Below are positions 44,708-54,181 of a stretch of DNA of 64,000 nt, piece by piece. This DNA is from Desertibacillus haloalkaliphilus (lineage in GTDB: Bacteria; Bacillota; Bacilli; Bacillales; KJ1-10-99). Where the stretch lies: contig NZ_JAHPIV010000007.1 in assembly GCF_019039105.1 (NCBI RefSeq), forward strand, positions 62,001 through 126,000. The letters run 5' to 3'. Numbering within the stretch: position 1 is the first letter of the stretch; the number at the start of each line of letters is the position of its first letter. The notes beneath the pieces are model-generated. The model was not told the DNA's origin, made no database searches, and saw only the letters and a program-made list of their open reading frames with translations. The position numbers were made by a program, and so were the translations under genes.

Positions 44708-44851
44708 TTACACCTCGATTTTACCATTAAAATGATTGACTAGCTTATGCACCATAAACAAGCCAATGCCTTGCCCTGCAACAAGGATATGAGAGCCATC
44801 GCTTACTTCTATATCTTCCGTTAGTGATATCGACTTTGTTTTTAGAGTCAT
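44708..44851 (-). pseudogene. histidine-kinase ATPase-domain C-terminal fragment
   Basis: 47 codons, ATG 44851 with GGAGG 5 nt upstream. The second half GQGIGLFMVHKLVNHFNGKIEV (key part GQGIGLFMV) is the G-box end of a HATPase domain; the H-box, N-box and sensor are missing. Without the N-box it cannot bind ATP as a kinase. Either an internal deletion left the start and tail of a kinase gene, or it is a tiny translated remnant. Confidence 0.6.
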
Positions 44852-45027
44852 GCTAACCTCCTGTTGTATTGTAGAATGCTTACATAATTATTCTCTATGA
44901 AGGTAGCAAAACCTTTCAAAAAGTCAGTTTTTACCTAATTTTAGTATTTTTAATATGATTATCATTTCATTCATGTTAGGCTCCTTTTCAAGTAAAGCAA
45001 AGCCTTTCGTCTAGTAGACTAGATTAA

Positions 45028-45067
45028 AAATGCTCACAAATGTTGTGAAATACATTTGTGAGCATTT
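45028..45067 (-). terminator. terminator of the stalk-domain protein gene
   Basis: Perfect 15-bp stem AAATGCTCACAAATG / CATTTGTGAGCATTT, loop 10 nt. Confidence 0.85.
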
Positions 45068-45112
45068 AACTTTTATATAATGTTTCAATGCAGCGGTATC
45101 ATGGTGCCAGTA

Positions 45113-45928
45113 TTACTTTTTAGTATAAGCAGAATATTCACCGCCAAAATATATACCAAACCCTGTAAAATCACAACTACCCTCTTCTGATATTTCATGA
45201 ACACGAATCGATTCATCAACTAATTCCAATGTAGCTTCACAACTTCCACTACTAAAAGATGCCGTATCAGCAGAGGTTAATTGGGCTTCTCCATCATACT
45301 CATTAAATTCCCAAGGCATTTGATAACCAGCTAACTGACCACCGGTAGGGTCATAACGGTAACCAGTTTGTGATACAAACGATATTGCGTTCGAATTTTT
45401 TTGATGCACATATAACTCCGTAGTCATACCAGTCCCTGTATATCCTAAATTATAATATTGACCTAACCATGCTGAAGATTCTATGTTCCCGGTTCCATCT
45501 CCTCCAACGCTTACAGTTCTTGTGGAACCTTCCCAATGTACGGCCTCCCCTAACGATTGACTAATGAAACGAAGAGGAACAAACGTACGTCCTTCCCTCA
45601 CTTGCGCCGGAACAGAAATGTTCACTTCTTTTCCATTTACTTTTGCTGTATTAGATCCTATTTTCAACCACACCGTTGTGTCACCTTTTGCAGCATCAAT
45701 GGTTTTTTCTTTTTGATTCCATTGAACCGTTGCACCTAATGATTCAAAAATCCCTCTTAACGGCACTAAGGTCGTGCCATTTTCAATGACACCTTCATTG
45801 TTGTAATATTGCTTTTCATCATTTTCTATGTAGATAGAAACATCACTATATGCATGAGCACGACTATCACTAACATTTAAAATACAAAATAGTGTTAAGC
45901 TAAGTAAAGCGAGCTTCAAAATATTCAT
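45113..45928 (-). CDS. secreted protein with copper-amine-oxidase-N (stalk) domain
   Basis: 271 residues from ATG 45928 (GGGGG box). Signal peptide with likely cleavage after SRAHA (about residue 25). Residues 30-125 hold two stalk repeats with the hallmark LVPLRGIFESLGATVQW and FVPLRFISQSLGEAVHW. The C-terminal 120 residues are a beta-rich region of unknown type. Such stalk domains are thought to bind the cell surface. Single gene. Confidence 0.85.
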   Translation of the reverse strand: MNILKLALLSLTLFCILNVSDSRAHAYSDVSIYIENDEKQYYNNEGVIENGTTLVPLRGIFESLGATVQWNQKEKTIDAAKGDTTVWLKIGSNTAKVNGKEVNISVPAQVREGRTFVPLRFISQSLGEAVHWEGSTRTVSVGGDGTGNIESSAWLGQYYNLGYTGTGMTTELYVHQKNSNAISFVSQTGYRYDPTGGQLAGYQMPWEFNEYDGEAQLTSADTASFSSGSCEATLELVDESIRVHEISEEGSCDFTGFGIYFGGEYSAYTKK

Positions 45929-46214
45929 TGGTTTCCCCCTATTTTTCATTTAAAGAAACTTTTAGGTAAATATTCCTTTAAACTTTAGCTAAATTTTACC
46001 ACATTCATAATGAAAGTAGGTTAATTTCACTAATAAAATTAAATTTAAATGCTTTTTACAATTTCTCCTTACACTGTTTTACCCAGTTAAAAAATTCATA
46101 TTTTAACTATCCTTCCTCATGACCATTGAACTTGACTGACATAAGGTTTGAAACATGGATTCAATTGAATTTTTGAGATGATTGTTGGAAGGAGACAATA
46201 ATTGGAGATAACAA

Positions 46215-46237
46215 AACCCCTTGCCTAGCAAGGGGTT
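46215..46237 (-). terminator. terminator after tRNA-Val
   Basis: 10-bp stem AACCCCTTGC / GCAAGGGGTT, minus-strand TTTTG follows; 15 bp after the tRNA. Confidence 0.75.
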
Positions 46238-46252
46238 GGACGTTTATATGTA

Positions 46253-46327
46253 TGGTGACCCGTACTGGATTTGAACCAGTGACCCCTTGCCTGTCAAGCA
46301 AGTGCTCTCCCGCTGAGCTAACGGATC
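46253..46327 (-). tRNA. tRNA-Val (anticodon GAC)
   Basis: 75 nt with encoded CCA. Acceptor GATCCGT pairs with ACGGGTC (one G-T). The D-arm GCTC..GAGC is present, the anticodon stem CTTGC / GCAAG encloses TTGACAG, and the T-arm has GGTTCAAATCC. The anticodon GAC reads valine codons GTC and GTT. Confidence 0.93.
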
Positions 46328-46467
46328 ATTTATTAAGAATATGTATAATATACAATAGAACAAGTCCCTATGTCAACAGCGATTTCATAATTGTTTTATC
46401 TGAAGCAACGTATGAATGTTTATTTAGAACAATCAAAATCCCCCCTCTCCTGCGACTTCGTAAAAAA

Positions 46468-46950
46468 TCAGTTAAATATATGAAGGCTAACGATAAACAA
46501 GAAGAAAAATGCCATCGTTATGTGCAACTTTCTTCGCATTCCGGTTGCTTTTTTATGACGACGGTAGCCTGTAATTAATAAAACGACTAATACGATAAAT
46601 GCGAAGTAGCCACTTATAAATTTCAAACTCGTGAACGAGCTTGGGTGATGCATCAACATAAGTGCTGCATGAACGATCACAAGTGCTGTACCTGTTATTG
46701 CAATTGGAATATGTAACTTCATAAATTTACGAGAACCTTTCGCTAACGCTTTTTTTATATTTCTGTTCTTGCTCTTACGAATGATCAAAAAGATAAAAAA
46801 CATGTTCACATTTAAAAGAAAGAATACTAACGCCGCTTGTGCAATTCCTTTTGAGGTCGTAATCATCATCGATAGATATTCTTTTTGCCAACTAAATCCT
46901 AAGACACAAATCAAAAACAAGCCATTTAAGGCGATCCACCATTTAACCAC
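46468..46950 (-). CDS. four-helix membrane protein with histidine pairs, possible b-type heme protein
   Basis: 160 residues, GTG 46950 with AGGAG 7 nt upstream. Four hydrophobic helices. His residues in KLHIPIA, VIVHAALMLMHH, KLHITMAF and SLHIF sit inside or at the ends of helices, like heme ligands in cytochrome b or ferric-reductase-like proteins. This is a structural guess; no named family is claimed. Confidence 0.65.
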   Translation of the reverse strand: MVKWWIALNGLFLICVLGFSWQKEYLSMMITTSKGIAQAALVFFLLNVNMFFIFLIIRKSKNRNIKKALAKGSRKFMKLHIPIAITGTALVIVHAALMLMHHPSSFTSLKFISGYFAFIVLVVLLITGYRRHKKATGMRRKLHITMAFFFLFIVSLHIFN

Positions 46951-47085
46951 CGAAATTCTCCTCTCTCTACCAAATCTATCCTCATTCTAACACGCCCCAA
47001 ACACAACAGTGCCTTATTCTTAAAAATACCCACCTATATGACATATCTAACTCAGCTCAGTACTTGTCCCAAACTAAACATAAAA

Positions 47086-47125
47086 GAGGATAGGATAAAA
47101 GGTACCAATCTTTTATCCCATCCTC
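47086..47125 (-). terminator. terminator of the Pro/Gly-rich gene
   Basis: Stem GAGGATAGGATAAAAG / CTTTTATCCCATCCTC with minus-strand TTTT. Confidence 0.8.
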
Positions 47126-47140
47126 TAGATTCTCTTTTCT

Positions 47141-47566
47141 TTAGCGTTGTGGTCCTCCAAGACCACCTACAAACTGATGCCAAACCCAAGGCCAGAAACC
47201 TCCGCCATGACCTGGCCCAGGTGTTGGGGGTCTTGGGGGTCCCCAAGGCCCTCCGCCGTGTCCTGGCCATACTGGTTGCCAGGGAGGCCTTGGTGGGGTC
47301 GGGCCAAAATAGGGACTGATTCCGACAAGATCACTATGATGAACTTGGATAAACTGTTGTTGATAAGACGGCCTAGGATAAATAAATAGGCTAACCATTC
47401 CAGTGCGATGATTATAATCAAGCACATAGGCAACAACTTGACCGTACCCAGGGATCGTTGTGGTGATCCACTGGTTCATGTAGCGCTCAATCACAGTCGG
47501 CGGTAAAAATTGTAATGAAGGTTGTTGACGAAAATTAAAGTCATATTCATGTTGGTAATTATACAC
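47141..47566 (-). CDS. coat-like protein with Pro/Gly/Trp-rich tail
   Basis: 141 residues, GTG 47566 with AAGGAG 7 nt upstream. Residues 1-85 look folded (VIERYMNQWITTTIPGYGQV, VSLFIYPRP, LVGISPYFGP). From 86 on the chain is PPRPPWQPVWPGHGGG-type low complexity. A sigma-K promoter match upstream supports late mother-cell expression and a coat or crust role, still unproven. Confidence 0.72.
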   Translation of the reverse strand: MYNYQHEYDFNFRQQPSLQFLPPTVIERYMNQWITTTIPGYGQVVAYVLDYNHRTGMVSLFIYPRPSYQQQFIQVHHSDLVGISPYFGPTPPRPPWQPVWPGHGGGPWGPPRPPTPGPGHGGGFWPWVWHQFVGGLGGPQR

Positions 47567-47593
47567 ACTGCGTCTCTCCTTTCCTCGTTGCTA

Positions 47594-47620
47594 TAGCCTA
47601 TGTTTACACCCCCCCATTGT
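47594..47620 (-). promoter_or_regulatory. candidate sigma-K promoter
   Basis: Minus strand: AC, 16-nt spacer, CATAGGCTA, which fits AC-N16/17-CATANNNTA exactly; 28 bp before the coding start. Confidence 0.5.
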
Positions 47621-47684
47621 GTGAGAATCACACGAAAAACAGAAGCACCTGACTTCCCTCAGATGCTTCTGTTTGACAGGTACA

Positions 47685-48976
47685 TTATTTATCTAGGTTA
47701 TCCATTTCATCTTCAAGCTTTTTTGCAAACCGCACTAGCTTGTCTACGTGTTGGTTCCCTGAATCAATGGTCTCATCTATTTCATCTTGAATGTCTTTAT
47801 ACGCATCAAAGTATTGTTCATTCTTATCGATCGTTCTCTTCGACTCCTGCATCATACCTGCGATTTCTTGACTACTAGCCGTTAACTCCTCCATCGTCGC
47901 TGCAATCTTATCTATATCTCCAGAAAAGCCCTTTAACTGATCTAACACCTGGTCCAAACTTTCATGGACAGAAAAAAACATTTTTCCACCTTCATTAATC
48001 TCTTCACGATCATCGGTCATCGAATCAACGACAAATTGGACATCTTTATTTACAGCTGAAATGATATCTCCAATATTACTAGTGGCTTTAATCGAATGTT
48101 CAGCCAGCTTACGCACCTCACCTGCAACAACCGAAAAGCCTTTGCCATGCTCTCCAGCTCTTGCAGCTTCAATACTTGCATTTAACGCTAACAAGTTGGT
48201 TTGATCCGCAATATCTTTTATAATGTCAACGACTTTTTCAATTTCTTTCATTTTGTCATTTAACCCTCGAACAAGAGTTGCAGTCCCTTTTGATTCCTCT
48301 TGTATCGTGCTAATCTGCTCAGAAATGTCCTGTAAGGATTGTTGACTGTTTTTTGCTAACTCACTCGACTTTCCTGAACTCTCATTCACACGCTGGATCG
48401 TATCTGTGTTATGTTCAATCGAGCTCGTAATCTCTTGTAAAATACTGTTCGTTCGATCAAAATCGTATATACTTCCTTATTACTCTTGTTATACGTAGTA
48501 AGTAACTCATTTTGGTGCTCGTTTTTCTCATAAAGCGTATCAAATGATTGCTTGAACACCTTCGACTGTTCGTATACTTGATTTGATCTCCGTTGTGATT
48601 CTTCGATACTATCAGTTAAAGTTTCAGCTAGTGACGACACATTTTTCCCAAGTTGAGACATTTCATCATTCCAGCGATCTGTCGCCATTTTCTCAAAATT
48701 ACCTTGTTCAATCTTTGCTAACTGTCTATTTACGTCATTAATTCTTTTCGTAATAAACAAGTGTGCAAAGATGACAACGAGTAGTGGAATCGTTAGTAAC
48801 TGCACAAGAAAGGTAGAAGCAGTAAAGACCGCTCCACTTTCAACACCGAAACTGATTAATGCTGAATTAATCCAACTGACAACTGGTGATCCGATCAACG
48901 TACTGATGACAACGATCAACAGCAATTTAAATTTAATAGATTTTACAAATGCTAATTTTCCTATCGTATTTTCCAT
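47685..48976 (-). pseudogene. methyl-accepting chemotaxis protein, interrupted by an apparent 1-base frameshift
   Basis: Start ATG 48976 with GGAAGG 8 nt upstream. Two helices with almost no outside loop, HAMP-like linker (FITKRINDVNRQLAKIEQGNF), then coiled coil. Near 48459-48462 the frame shifts: coding-strand ATTTTGATC would read on correctly with five Ts ([15 protein letters not shown]). The second frame continues to the signalling hairpin [19 protein letters not shown] and the C-terminus at 47685. Repaired length would be about 430 residues. It could be a sequencing error, a pseudogene or a slippage site. Directly follows the PAS-GGDEF-EAL gene. Confidence 0.85.
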
Positions 48977-49011
48977 AGACTTATCCTTCCTCTCTACCAT
49001 TTACGTTTCGC

Positions 49012-50712
49012 TTATTCATACCGTAACTTTTCTTGAATATCTCCTCCTCGTTTGGGTCTACTGAAATAAAAGCCTTGACCTTCGTCACACCCTAGTTTCT
49101 TTAAGTAATCCATCTCTTCTGCAGTCTCAATACCTTCAGCGATGACTCTAAGACCTAATCCGTGACTCATATTAATGATCGCCTCAGTAATTGCTTGATT
49201 TTCCTTGTCACGGTCAATATTTCGAATAAACGATTTATCTATTTTCAGCTTGCTAATCGGAAATCTCTTCAAATAATCGAATGAACAATAGCCCGTCCCA
49301 AAATCATCGATATTGACTTTGATCCCCATATTCAAAAGTGTATGGAACGCAGAAAATACTTCCTCATCATCACTAAGAGCAGCTAATTCAGTCACTTCAA
49401 TCACCAACTGTTGTGGGTCTATCTTTGTTTCTGTCACTACATGGTTTATTTTGTTGATGATATCTGGCTGCTGAAACTGCTTTGCTGAAAAATTAATCGA
49501 TAGTTTCAAAGGCCGAAGCCCTTTCTCCTGCCACGTGCGAATTTGAAGACAAGCCGTTTTCAGAACCCACTCCCCAATTAATAGAATCAATTCTGACTTT
49601 TCCGCAATCGGAATAAAGTCAGCTGGTGAAACCAATCCTAGTTCAGGATGTTCCCAACGAATTAATGCTTCAAGCCCTACAATTTCACCCGTTTTAAGGT
49701 AGATTTGTGGTTGATAACAAAGGAAAAAATCCTCACGTTCAATGGCCGTACGCAATTCGTTTTCAAGTGTGAAATGATTAAATGATTTATGACTCATCTC
49801 TGTTTCATAAAACATATAGCCATTCTTCCCCTTACGTTTCGCTTGATACATGGCCGTATCGGCATTTTTCATTAATGATTCTCCACTTTCACCATCGCTA
49901 GGGTATAAGCTGATTCCTGTACTTGTCGTTAAATAAATCGTATGACCTTCCATTTCAAAGGGCTCAGTAAACGCATGACTTATTTTTGTTGCAACTTCTT
50001 TAGCACGTTCTTTTCCTGTATCTGATAGTAGAATCGTAAATTCATCTCCACTAATTCGACTAAGCGCATCATGTTCACCAATACAATTCTTTAAGCGTTT
50101 CGAAAACTCAATCAATAGCAAATCACCCACTTTATGACCGAGCGTATCATTTATCTTTTTAAACCCATCACAATCACAAAACATAACCGCAAGGCTTGAG
50201 TTTTTTAGTTGCGCATACGTCATCGCCAAATTTAGTCGGTGGTTAAACAATGTTCGGTTCGGGAGTCCGGTTAGTTCATCATGGTATGCCAAATAGGATA
50301 TTTTTTCCTCTTTTTGTTTACTTTGAGTCACATTTTGAACGAAAACAATGGCTACATCTTCCCCTTGATAAGGAAATGAACTACTTTTCGCACGTAATAT
50401 AATATCTGTACCATCCCTCTTAATCCCCGTGATTTCAAAGGAATCGTCTGATAATGATAATAAATCGTTTTTTGTCTTCTCTTGATGCTCATCCGTGATA
50501 AAATCTAAGAAGTTCCTGCCAACTACCTCTTCTTCAGTATAACCGGTCATCGTTAAAAACGTTTGATCCACCTCTAGTATCGTCCCTTGATCATGGATAA
50601 AAATACCGTCTGAAGAATTTTTTATAATCTCTTCAAGTTGTAATTGCACTTCTTCTCTGACTTTACTCCTATCCACCTGTTCGATCCTATCATCATTATT
50701 CTTGTTAACCAT
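49012..50712 (-). CDS. PAS-GGDEF-EAL cyclic-di-GMP signalling protein
   Basis: 566 residues, AGGAG before the ATG. PAS (about 25-140: SSDGIFIHDQG, FLTMTGYTEEEVVG), GGDEF (about 145-305) with the variant active-site motif RISGDEFTIL, and EAL (about 320-560) with EALIRWEHP, NFSAKQFQ, IEVTE, DDFGTGY, KIDKSF and EGIE all kept. Phosphodiesterase activity looks intact; diguanylate cyclase activity is uncertain given Ser for the first Gly. No membrane segment. Likely co-transcribed with the chemoreceptor 35 bp downstream. Confidence 0.92.
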   Translation of the reverse strand: MVNKNNDDRIEQVDRSKVREEVQLQLEEIIKNSSDGIFIHDQGTILEVDQTFLTMTGYTEEEVVGRNFLDFITDEHQEKTKNDLLSLSDDSFEITGIKRDGTDIILRAKSSSFPYQGEDVAIVFVQNVTQSKQKEEKISYLAYHDELTGLPNRTLFNHRLNLAMTYAQLKNSSLAVMFCDCDGFKKINDTLGHKVGDLLLIEFSKRLKNCIGEHDALSRISGDEFTILLSDTGKERAKEVATKISHAFTEPFEMEGHTIYLTTSTGISLYPSDGESGESLMKNADTAMYQAKRKGKNGYMFYETEMSHKSFNHFTLENELRTAIEREDFFLCYQPQIYLKTGEIVGLEALIRWEHPELGLVSPADFIPIAEKSELILLIGEWVLKTACLQIRTWQEKGLRPLKLSINFSAKQFQQPDIINKINHVVTETKIDPQQLVIEVTELAALSDDEEVFSAFHTLLNMGIKVNIDDFGTGYCSFDYLKRFPISKLKIDKSFIRNIDRDKENQAITEAIINMSHGLGLRVIAEGIETAEEMDYLKKLGCDEGQGFYFSRPKRGGDIQEKLRYE

Positions 50713-50980
50713 TTATCTACTCCTTAAGTTATAGTCATTTGTCATCAATTACTATATAGGTGTAAACTCACCTCAATTGACTCTATTATTTTACATGAAC
50801 ATCGCCTTATTCTCCATTATTCTACACGATCCGACAAATGTTGTTATATTCCAAATAGTCATATTGTCATAGCGAAAAAAAGAACACCTCACTATTACCC
50901 TTGAAAGTTATAACATAAACACTTTTTCACAAAAAATAGCAGTTTTTCTCAGCACCTTATTATATTAGATAAAAATAAAA
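50713..50980. other. intergenic region upstream of the signalling pair
   Basis: Contains the promoter region of the PAS-GGDEF-EAL gene. No ORF or conserved site recognised. Confidence 0.4.
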
Positions 50981-50982
50981 AA

Positions 50983-50999
50983 GAACCATTGTATGGTCC
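50983..50999 (-). terminator. terminator of the PaaI-type gene
   Basis: Stem GACCAT / ATGGTTC with minus-strand T-run of six or more. Confidence 0.65.
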
Positions 51000-51023
51000 C
51001 TTTAAGAGTTTTATACTATTAAT

Positions 51024-51425
51024 TTATTCCTTACTTATAACTGCAACTGTACAACGTGAGACACAAATTAACTTCTCTTCTTCATCTTTGATTTGTATGT
51101 CCCACACCATTGTCGTTCTGCCACGATGAAACGGTGAAGCAACGGCAGTTACGACCCCCTCTCTTTTGCTGCGAATATGATTAGCATTAATTTCTAAACC
51201 GACAGCTACTTGGGTATCCTGATCAATTAAATTCCAAGTCCCAATACTTGCAACAGATTCCGCCAGTACAACAGATGCACCGCCATGAAGAATCCCATAT
51301 GGCTGTCTTGTCGCATCATGAACAGGCATTGTTGCAACTACTTTTTCCTCAGTTACTTCCATAATCTTAATCCCGAGTGCATCAACAATCGTACTTCCCA
51401 TTAACTTTTGAACCTCTTGACCCAA
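51024..51425 (-). CDS. PaaI/MenI-type hotdog thioesterase
   Basis: 133 residues from TTG 51425 (GAGG 8 nt upstream); a GTG at 51434 overlaps that box. Hotdog fold with the conserved YGILHGGASVVLAESVAS containing HGG and the catalytic Glu. Closest in type to 1,4-dihydroxy-2-naphthoyl-CoA or phenylacetyl-CoA thioesterases; substrate not fixed by sequence. Confidence 0.83.
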   Translation of the reverse strand: MGQEVQKLMGSTIVDALGIKIMEVTEEKVVATMPVHDATRQPYGILHGGASVVLAESVASIGTWNLIDQDTQVAVGLEINANHIRSKREGVVTAVASPFHRGRTTMVWDIQIKDEEEKLICVSRCTVAVISKE

Positions 51426-51434
51426 TCCTATCAC

Positions 51435-51725
51435 CTCATTCTTAAACTATATTCACTACACTACCATTTATTACTAAATCAACCAATAAATGGAATTCTG
51501 TTCAAGACTTATGAGTACGGGTTTCCTCATTGATCTTCACAAACTTTTCAAAACTGTTATATATATTTACCCATATCTGTTTTTTAGGTATTAATTTTCA
51601 CAACAAGCGTTCAACCCACTCTGTCAAACCTATTTTTTGAACTTTTATTGAATAAACCCCCTTATTATCAATCTCTCTAAAGATAACCAACTGTTCACAT
51701 ATCTATCACGACTCCACCTAAAAAA
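51435..51725. other. intergenic region upstream of pflB
   Basis: About 290 bp before the FNR box. AT-rich; TTCACAA half-sites at about 51536 and 51597 could be Rex-like but are not full palindromes. No gene seen. Confidence 0.4.
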
Positions 51726-51741
51726 TGTGATTTGCATCACA
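51726..51741 (+). promoter_or_regulatory. FNR/CRP-family operator of pflBA
   Basis: Perfect TGTGATTTGCATCACA (TGTGA-N6-TCACA). With the -10 TATAGT at 51764 it would be centred near -42, the class II activator position; a second -10 TATAAT at 51775 would put it near -53. Confidence 0.75.
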
Positions 51742-51813
51742 CCTACGCTCGCATTTGAACTGTTATAGTTTTAGTATAATCAAATTGAAACACTTACATG
51801 GAGGGAATCGCAG

Positions 51814-54042
51814 ATGAAACAATGGCGTAATTTTAACCAAGGGAAATGGCAAAGTGAAATCAATGTGAGAGATTTTATTTTAAATAATATAAGTGTTTAT
51901 GAGGGAAATGAATCATTTTTAGAAAGTGCGACTGAAGAAACAAATGCACTTTGGGACAAAGTCATGGAGCTTACAAAAGAAGAGCGCGAACGCGGTGGCG
52001 TGCTTGATATGGATACAGAAATTGTTTCGACAATTACATCCCATAAAGCTGGGTATTTAAATAAAGAAACAGAAAAGGTCGTTGGTTTTCAAACCGATAA
52101 ACCATTTAAGCGTTCACTTCAACCGTTTGGTGGTATCCGAATGGCAGACCAAGCGTGTGCATCTTATGGGTTTGAACTTGACCAAGAAGTTAGAAAGATC
52201 TTCACAGATTATCGTAAAACCCACAATGCCGGTGTCTTTGATGCCTATACCGATGAAATGAAAGCTGCACGCCGTGCCGGTATTATAACTGGATTACCTG
52301 ATGCCTATGGACGCGGTAGAATTATCGGTGATTACCGTCGAGTCGCCCTCTACGGCGTTGATCGACTTATTCGTGAAAAGCAAAAGGACTTATCAGAAAC
52401 CGGAACACGAATGATGTCTGAGGAAATCATCCGTCTTCGCGAAGAAATTTCTGAGCAAATCCGCTCACTACATGAACTAATAGAAATGGCAAAAAGTTAT
52501 GGATTCGACATTTCACAGCCTGCCGAAACGGCCCAAGAAGCCTTTCAATGGTTATATTTCGCATATTTAGCAGCAATTAAAGAACAAAATGGAGCAGCAA
52601 TGAGCTTAGGACGAACATCAACGTTTTTAGACATTTATATTGAACGCGATTTAGCGAACGGTGTGATCACTGAAAAAGAAGTTCAAGAACTCGTCGATCA
52701 TTTTGTCATGAAGCTACGTTTAGTCAAATTTGCCCGAACACCTGACTACAATGAGTTATTTAGTGGAGATCCGACATGGGTAACAGAATCGATTGCAGGT
52801 ATGGCACTTGATGGTCGTCCGCTTGTGACGAAAAACTCTTATCGTTTCTTGCATACACTAGACAACTTAGGCCCTGCTCCCGAACCGAATCTAACGGTGT
52901 TATGGTCAAGTCAATTGCCCGATACATTCAAACAATACTGTGCAAAAATGTCAATTAAAACAAGTTCAATCCAATATGAAAATGATGATTTAATGCGTGA
53001 GGAATATGGTGATGATTATGGGATCGCCTGCTGTGTATCAGCGATGAAAATCGGAAAGCAAATGCAGTTCTTCGGGGCACGTGCGAACCTAGCGAAAACA
53101 TTATTATATGCGATTAACGGTGGAAAAGACGAAATTTCCAAAACGCAAGTTGCACCTGAGTTTGCACCTATCACCTCAGAAGTGCTTGATTATGACGTGG
53201 TTATCCGTAAGTTCGATCAAATGATGGACTGGTTAGCTGAGCTGTACTTGAATACGCTAAACATCATTCACTACATGCACGATAAATACTCCTATGAGCG
53301 TGTTGAAATGGCGTTACATGATACCAATGTATTGCGGACAATGGCTACCGGAATTGCTGGGCTATCCGTCGTTGCCGATTCATTAAGTGCAATTAAACAT
53401 GCGAATGTAAAAACAATTCGAGATGAAGATGGTCTCGTTGTTGACTTCGAAGTTGAAGGAGACTTCCCTACGTACGGAAATAATGATGACCGCGTTGACC
53501 AATTAGCCGTTCAGCTTGTTGAGTCATTTATGGCAAAGTTAAGAAAGCATAAAACGTACCGTGATGCCGTTCATACGACTTCGATTTTAACGATTACGTC
53601 AAACGTCGTTTATGGTAAGAAAACAGGCAATACCCCTGATGGCAGACGTGCCGGTGAGCCATTTGCACCGGGTGCAAACCCACTGCATGGTAGAGACAAA
53701 AAAGGAGCCCTTGCATCACTAAGCTCAGTTGCCAAATTACCATATGTATCATCACAAGATGGCATTTCAAATACGTTTTCAATCGTTCCTAAAGCATTAG
53801 GAAAAGAGGAACCAACACAAGTCGAAAATCTCGCTGCAATCCTTGACGGATATACTGAAAAATTAGGGCACCACTTAAACATCAATGTCTTTAACCGAGA
53901 AACGCTAATGGATGCGATGGACCACCCCGAAAAATATCCTCAATTAACCATTCGCGTATCTGGTTACGCTGTAAACTTTATCAAACTAACAAGAGAGCAA
54001 CAGATTGATGTCATCAACCGTACGTTCCATGCCAGCCTTTAA
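51814..54042 (+). CDS. pflB: pyruvate formate-lyase (formate C-acetyltransferase)
   Basis: 742 residues, GGAGGG before the ATG. Glycyl-radical enzyme converting pyruvate and CoA to acetyl-CoA and formate under anoxia. The catalytic Cys pair is Cys406-Cys407 (IACCVSAM) and the radical Gly717 lies in RVSGYAVNF. Length and motifs are those of true PflB rather than other glycyl-radical enzymes. The activase gene follows 139 bp later. The FNR-type box implies oxygen-controlled expression. Confidence 0.96.
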   Translation: MKQWRNFNQGKWQSEINVRDFILNNISVYEGNESFLESATEETNALWDKVMELTKEERERGGVLDMDTEIVSTITSHKAGYLNKETEKVVGFQTDKPFKRSLQPFGGIRMADQACASYGFELDQEVRKIFTDYRKTHNAGVFDAYTDEMKAARRAGIITGLPDAYGRGRIIGDYRRVALYGVDRLIREKQKDLSETGTRMMSEEIIRLREEISEQIRSLHELIEMAKSYGFDISQPAETAQEAFQWLYFAYLAAIKEQNGAAMSLGRTSTFLDIYIERDLANGVITEKEVQELVDHFVMKLRLVKFARTPDYNELFSGDPTWVTESIAGMALDGRPLVTKNSYRFLHTLDNLGPAPEPNLTVLWSSQLPDTFKQYCAKMSIKTSSIQYENDDLMREEYGDDYGIACCVSAMKIGKQMQFFGARANLAKTLLYAINGGKDEISKTQVAPEFAPITSEVLDYDVVIRKFDQMMDWLAELYLNTLNIIHYMHDKYSYERVEMALHDTNVLRTMATGIAGLSVVADSLSAIKHANVKTIRDEDGLVVDFEVEGDFPTYGNNDDRVDQLAVQLVESFMAKLRKHKTYRDAVHTTSILTITSNVVYGKKTGNTPDGRRAGEPFAPGANPLHGRDKKGALASLSSVAKLPYVSSQDGISNTFSIVPKALGKEEPTQVENLAAILDGYTEKLGHHLNINVFNRETLMDAMDHPEKYPQLTIRVSGYAVNFIKLTREQQIDVINRTFHASL

Positions 54043-54181
54043 TAATGAGCGATAAGGATACTGCCCTTCAGGTACAATGTGTGCTTCTATATATTGTGCC
54101 TGAGGTGACTATTCTATGGCAATCCTATGACTCTACTCAATCTGTACAATCGGCTCTTCTTACAAACGAGGAGATGATAAT

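Noticed and set aside
51530-51610. TTCACAA half-sites upstream of pflB as a Rex operator
   Set aside because: Only half-sites; the palindrome TTGTGAA-N4-TTCACAA is not complete.
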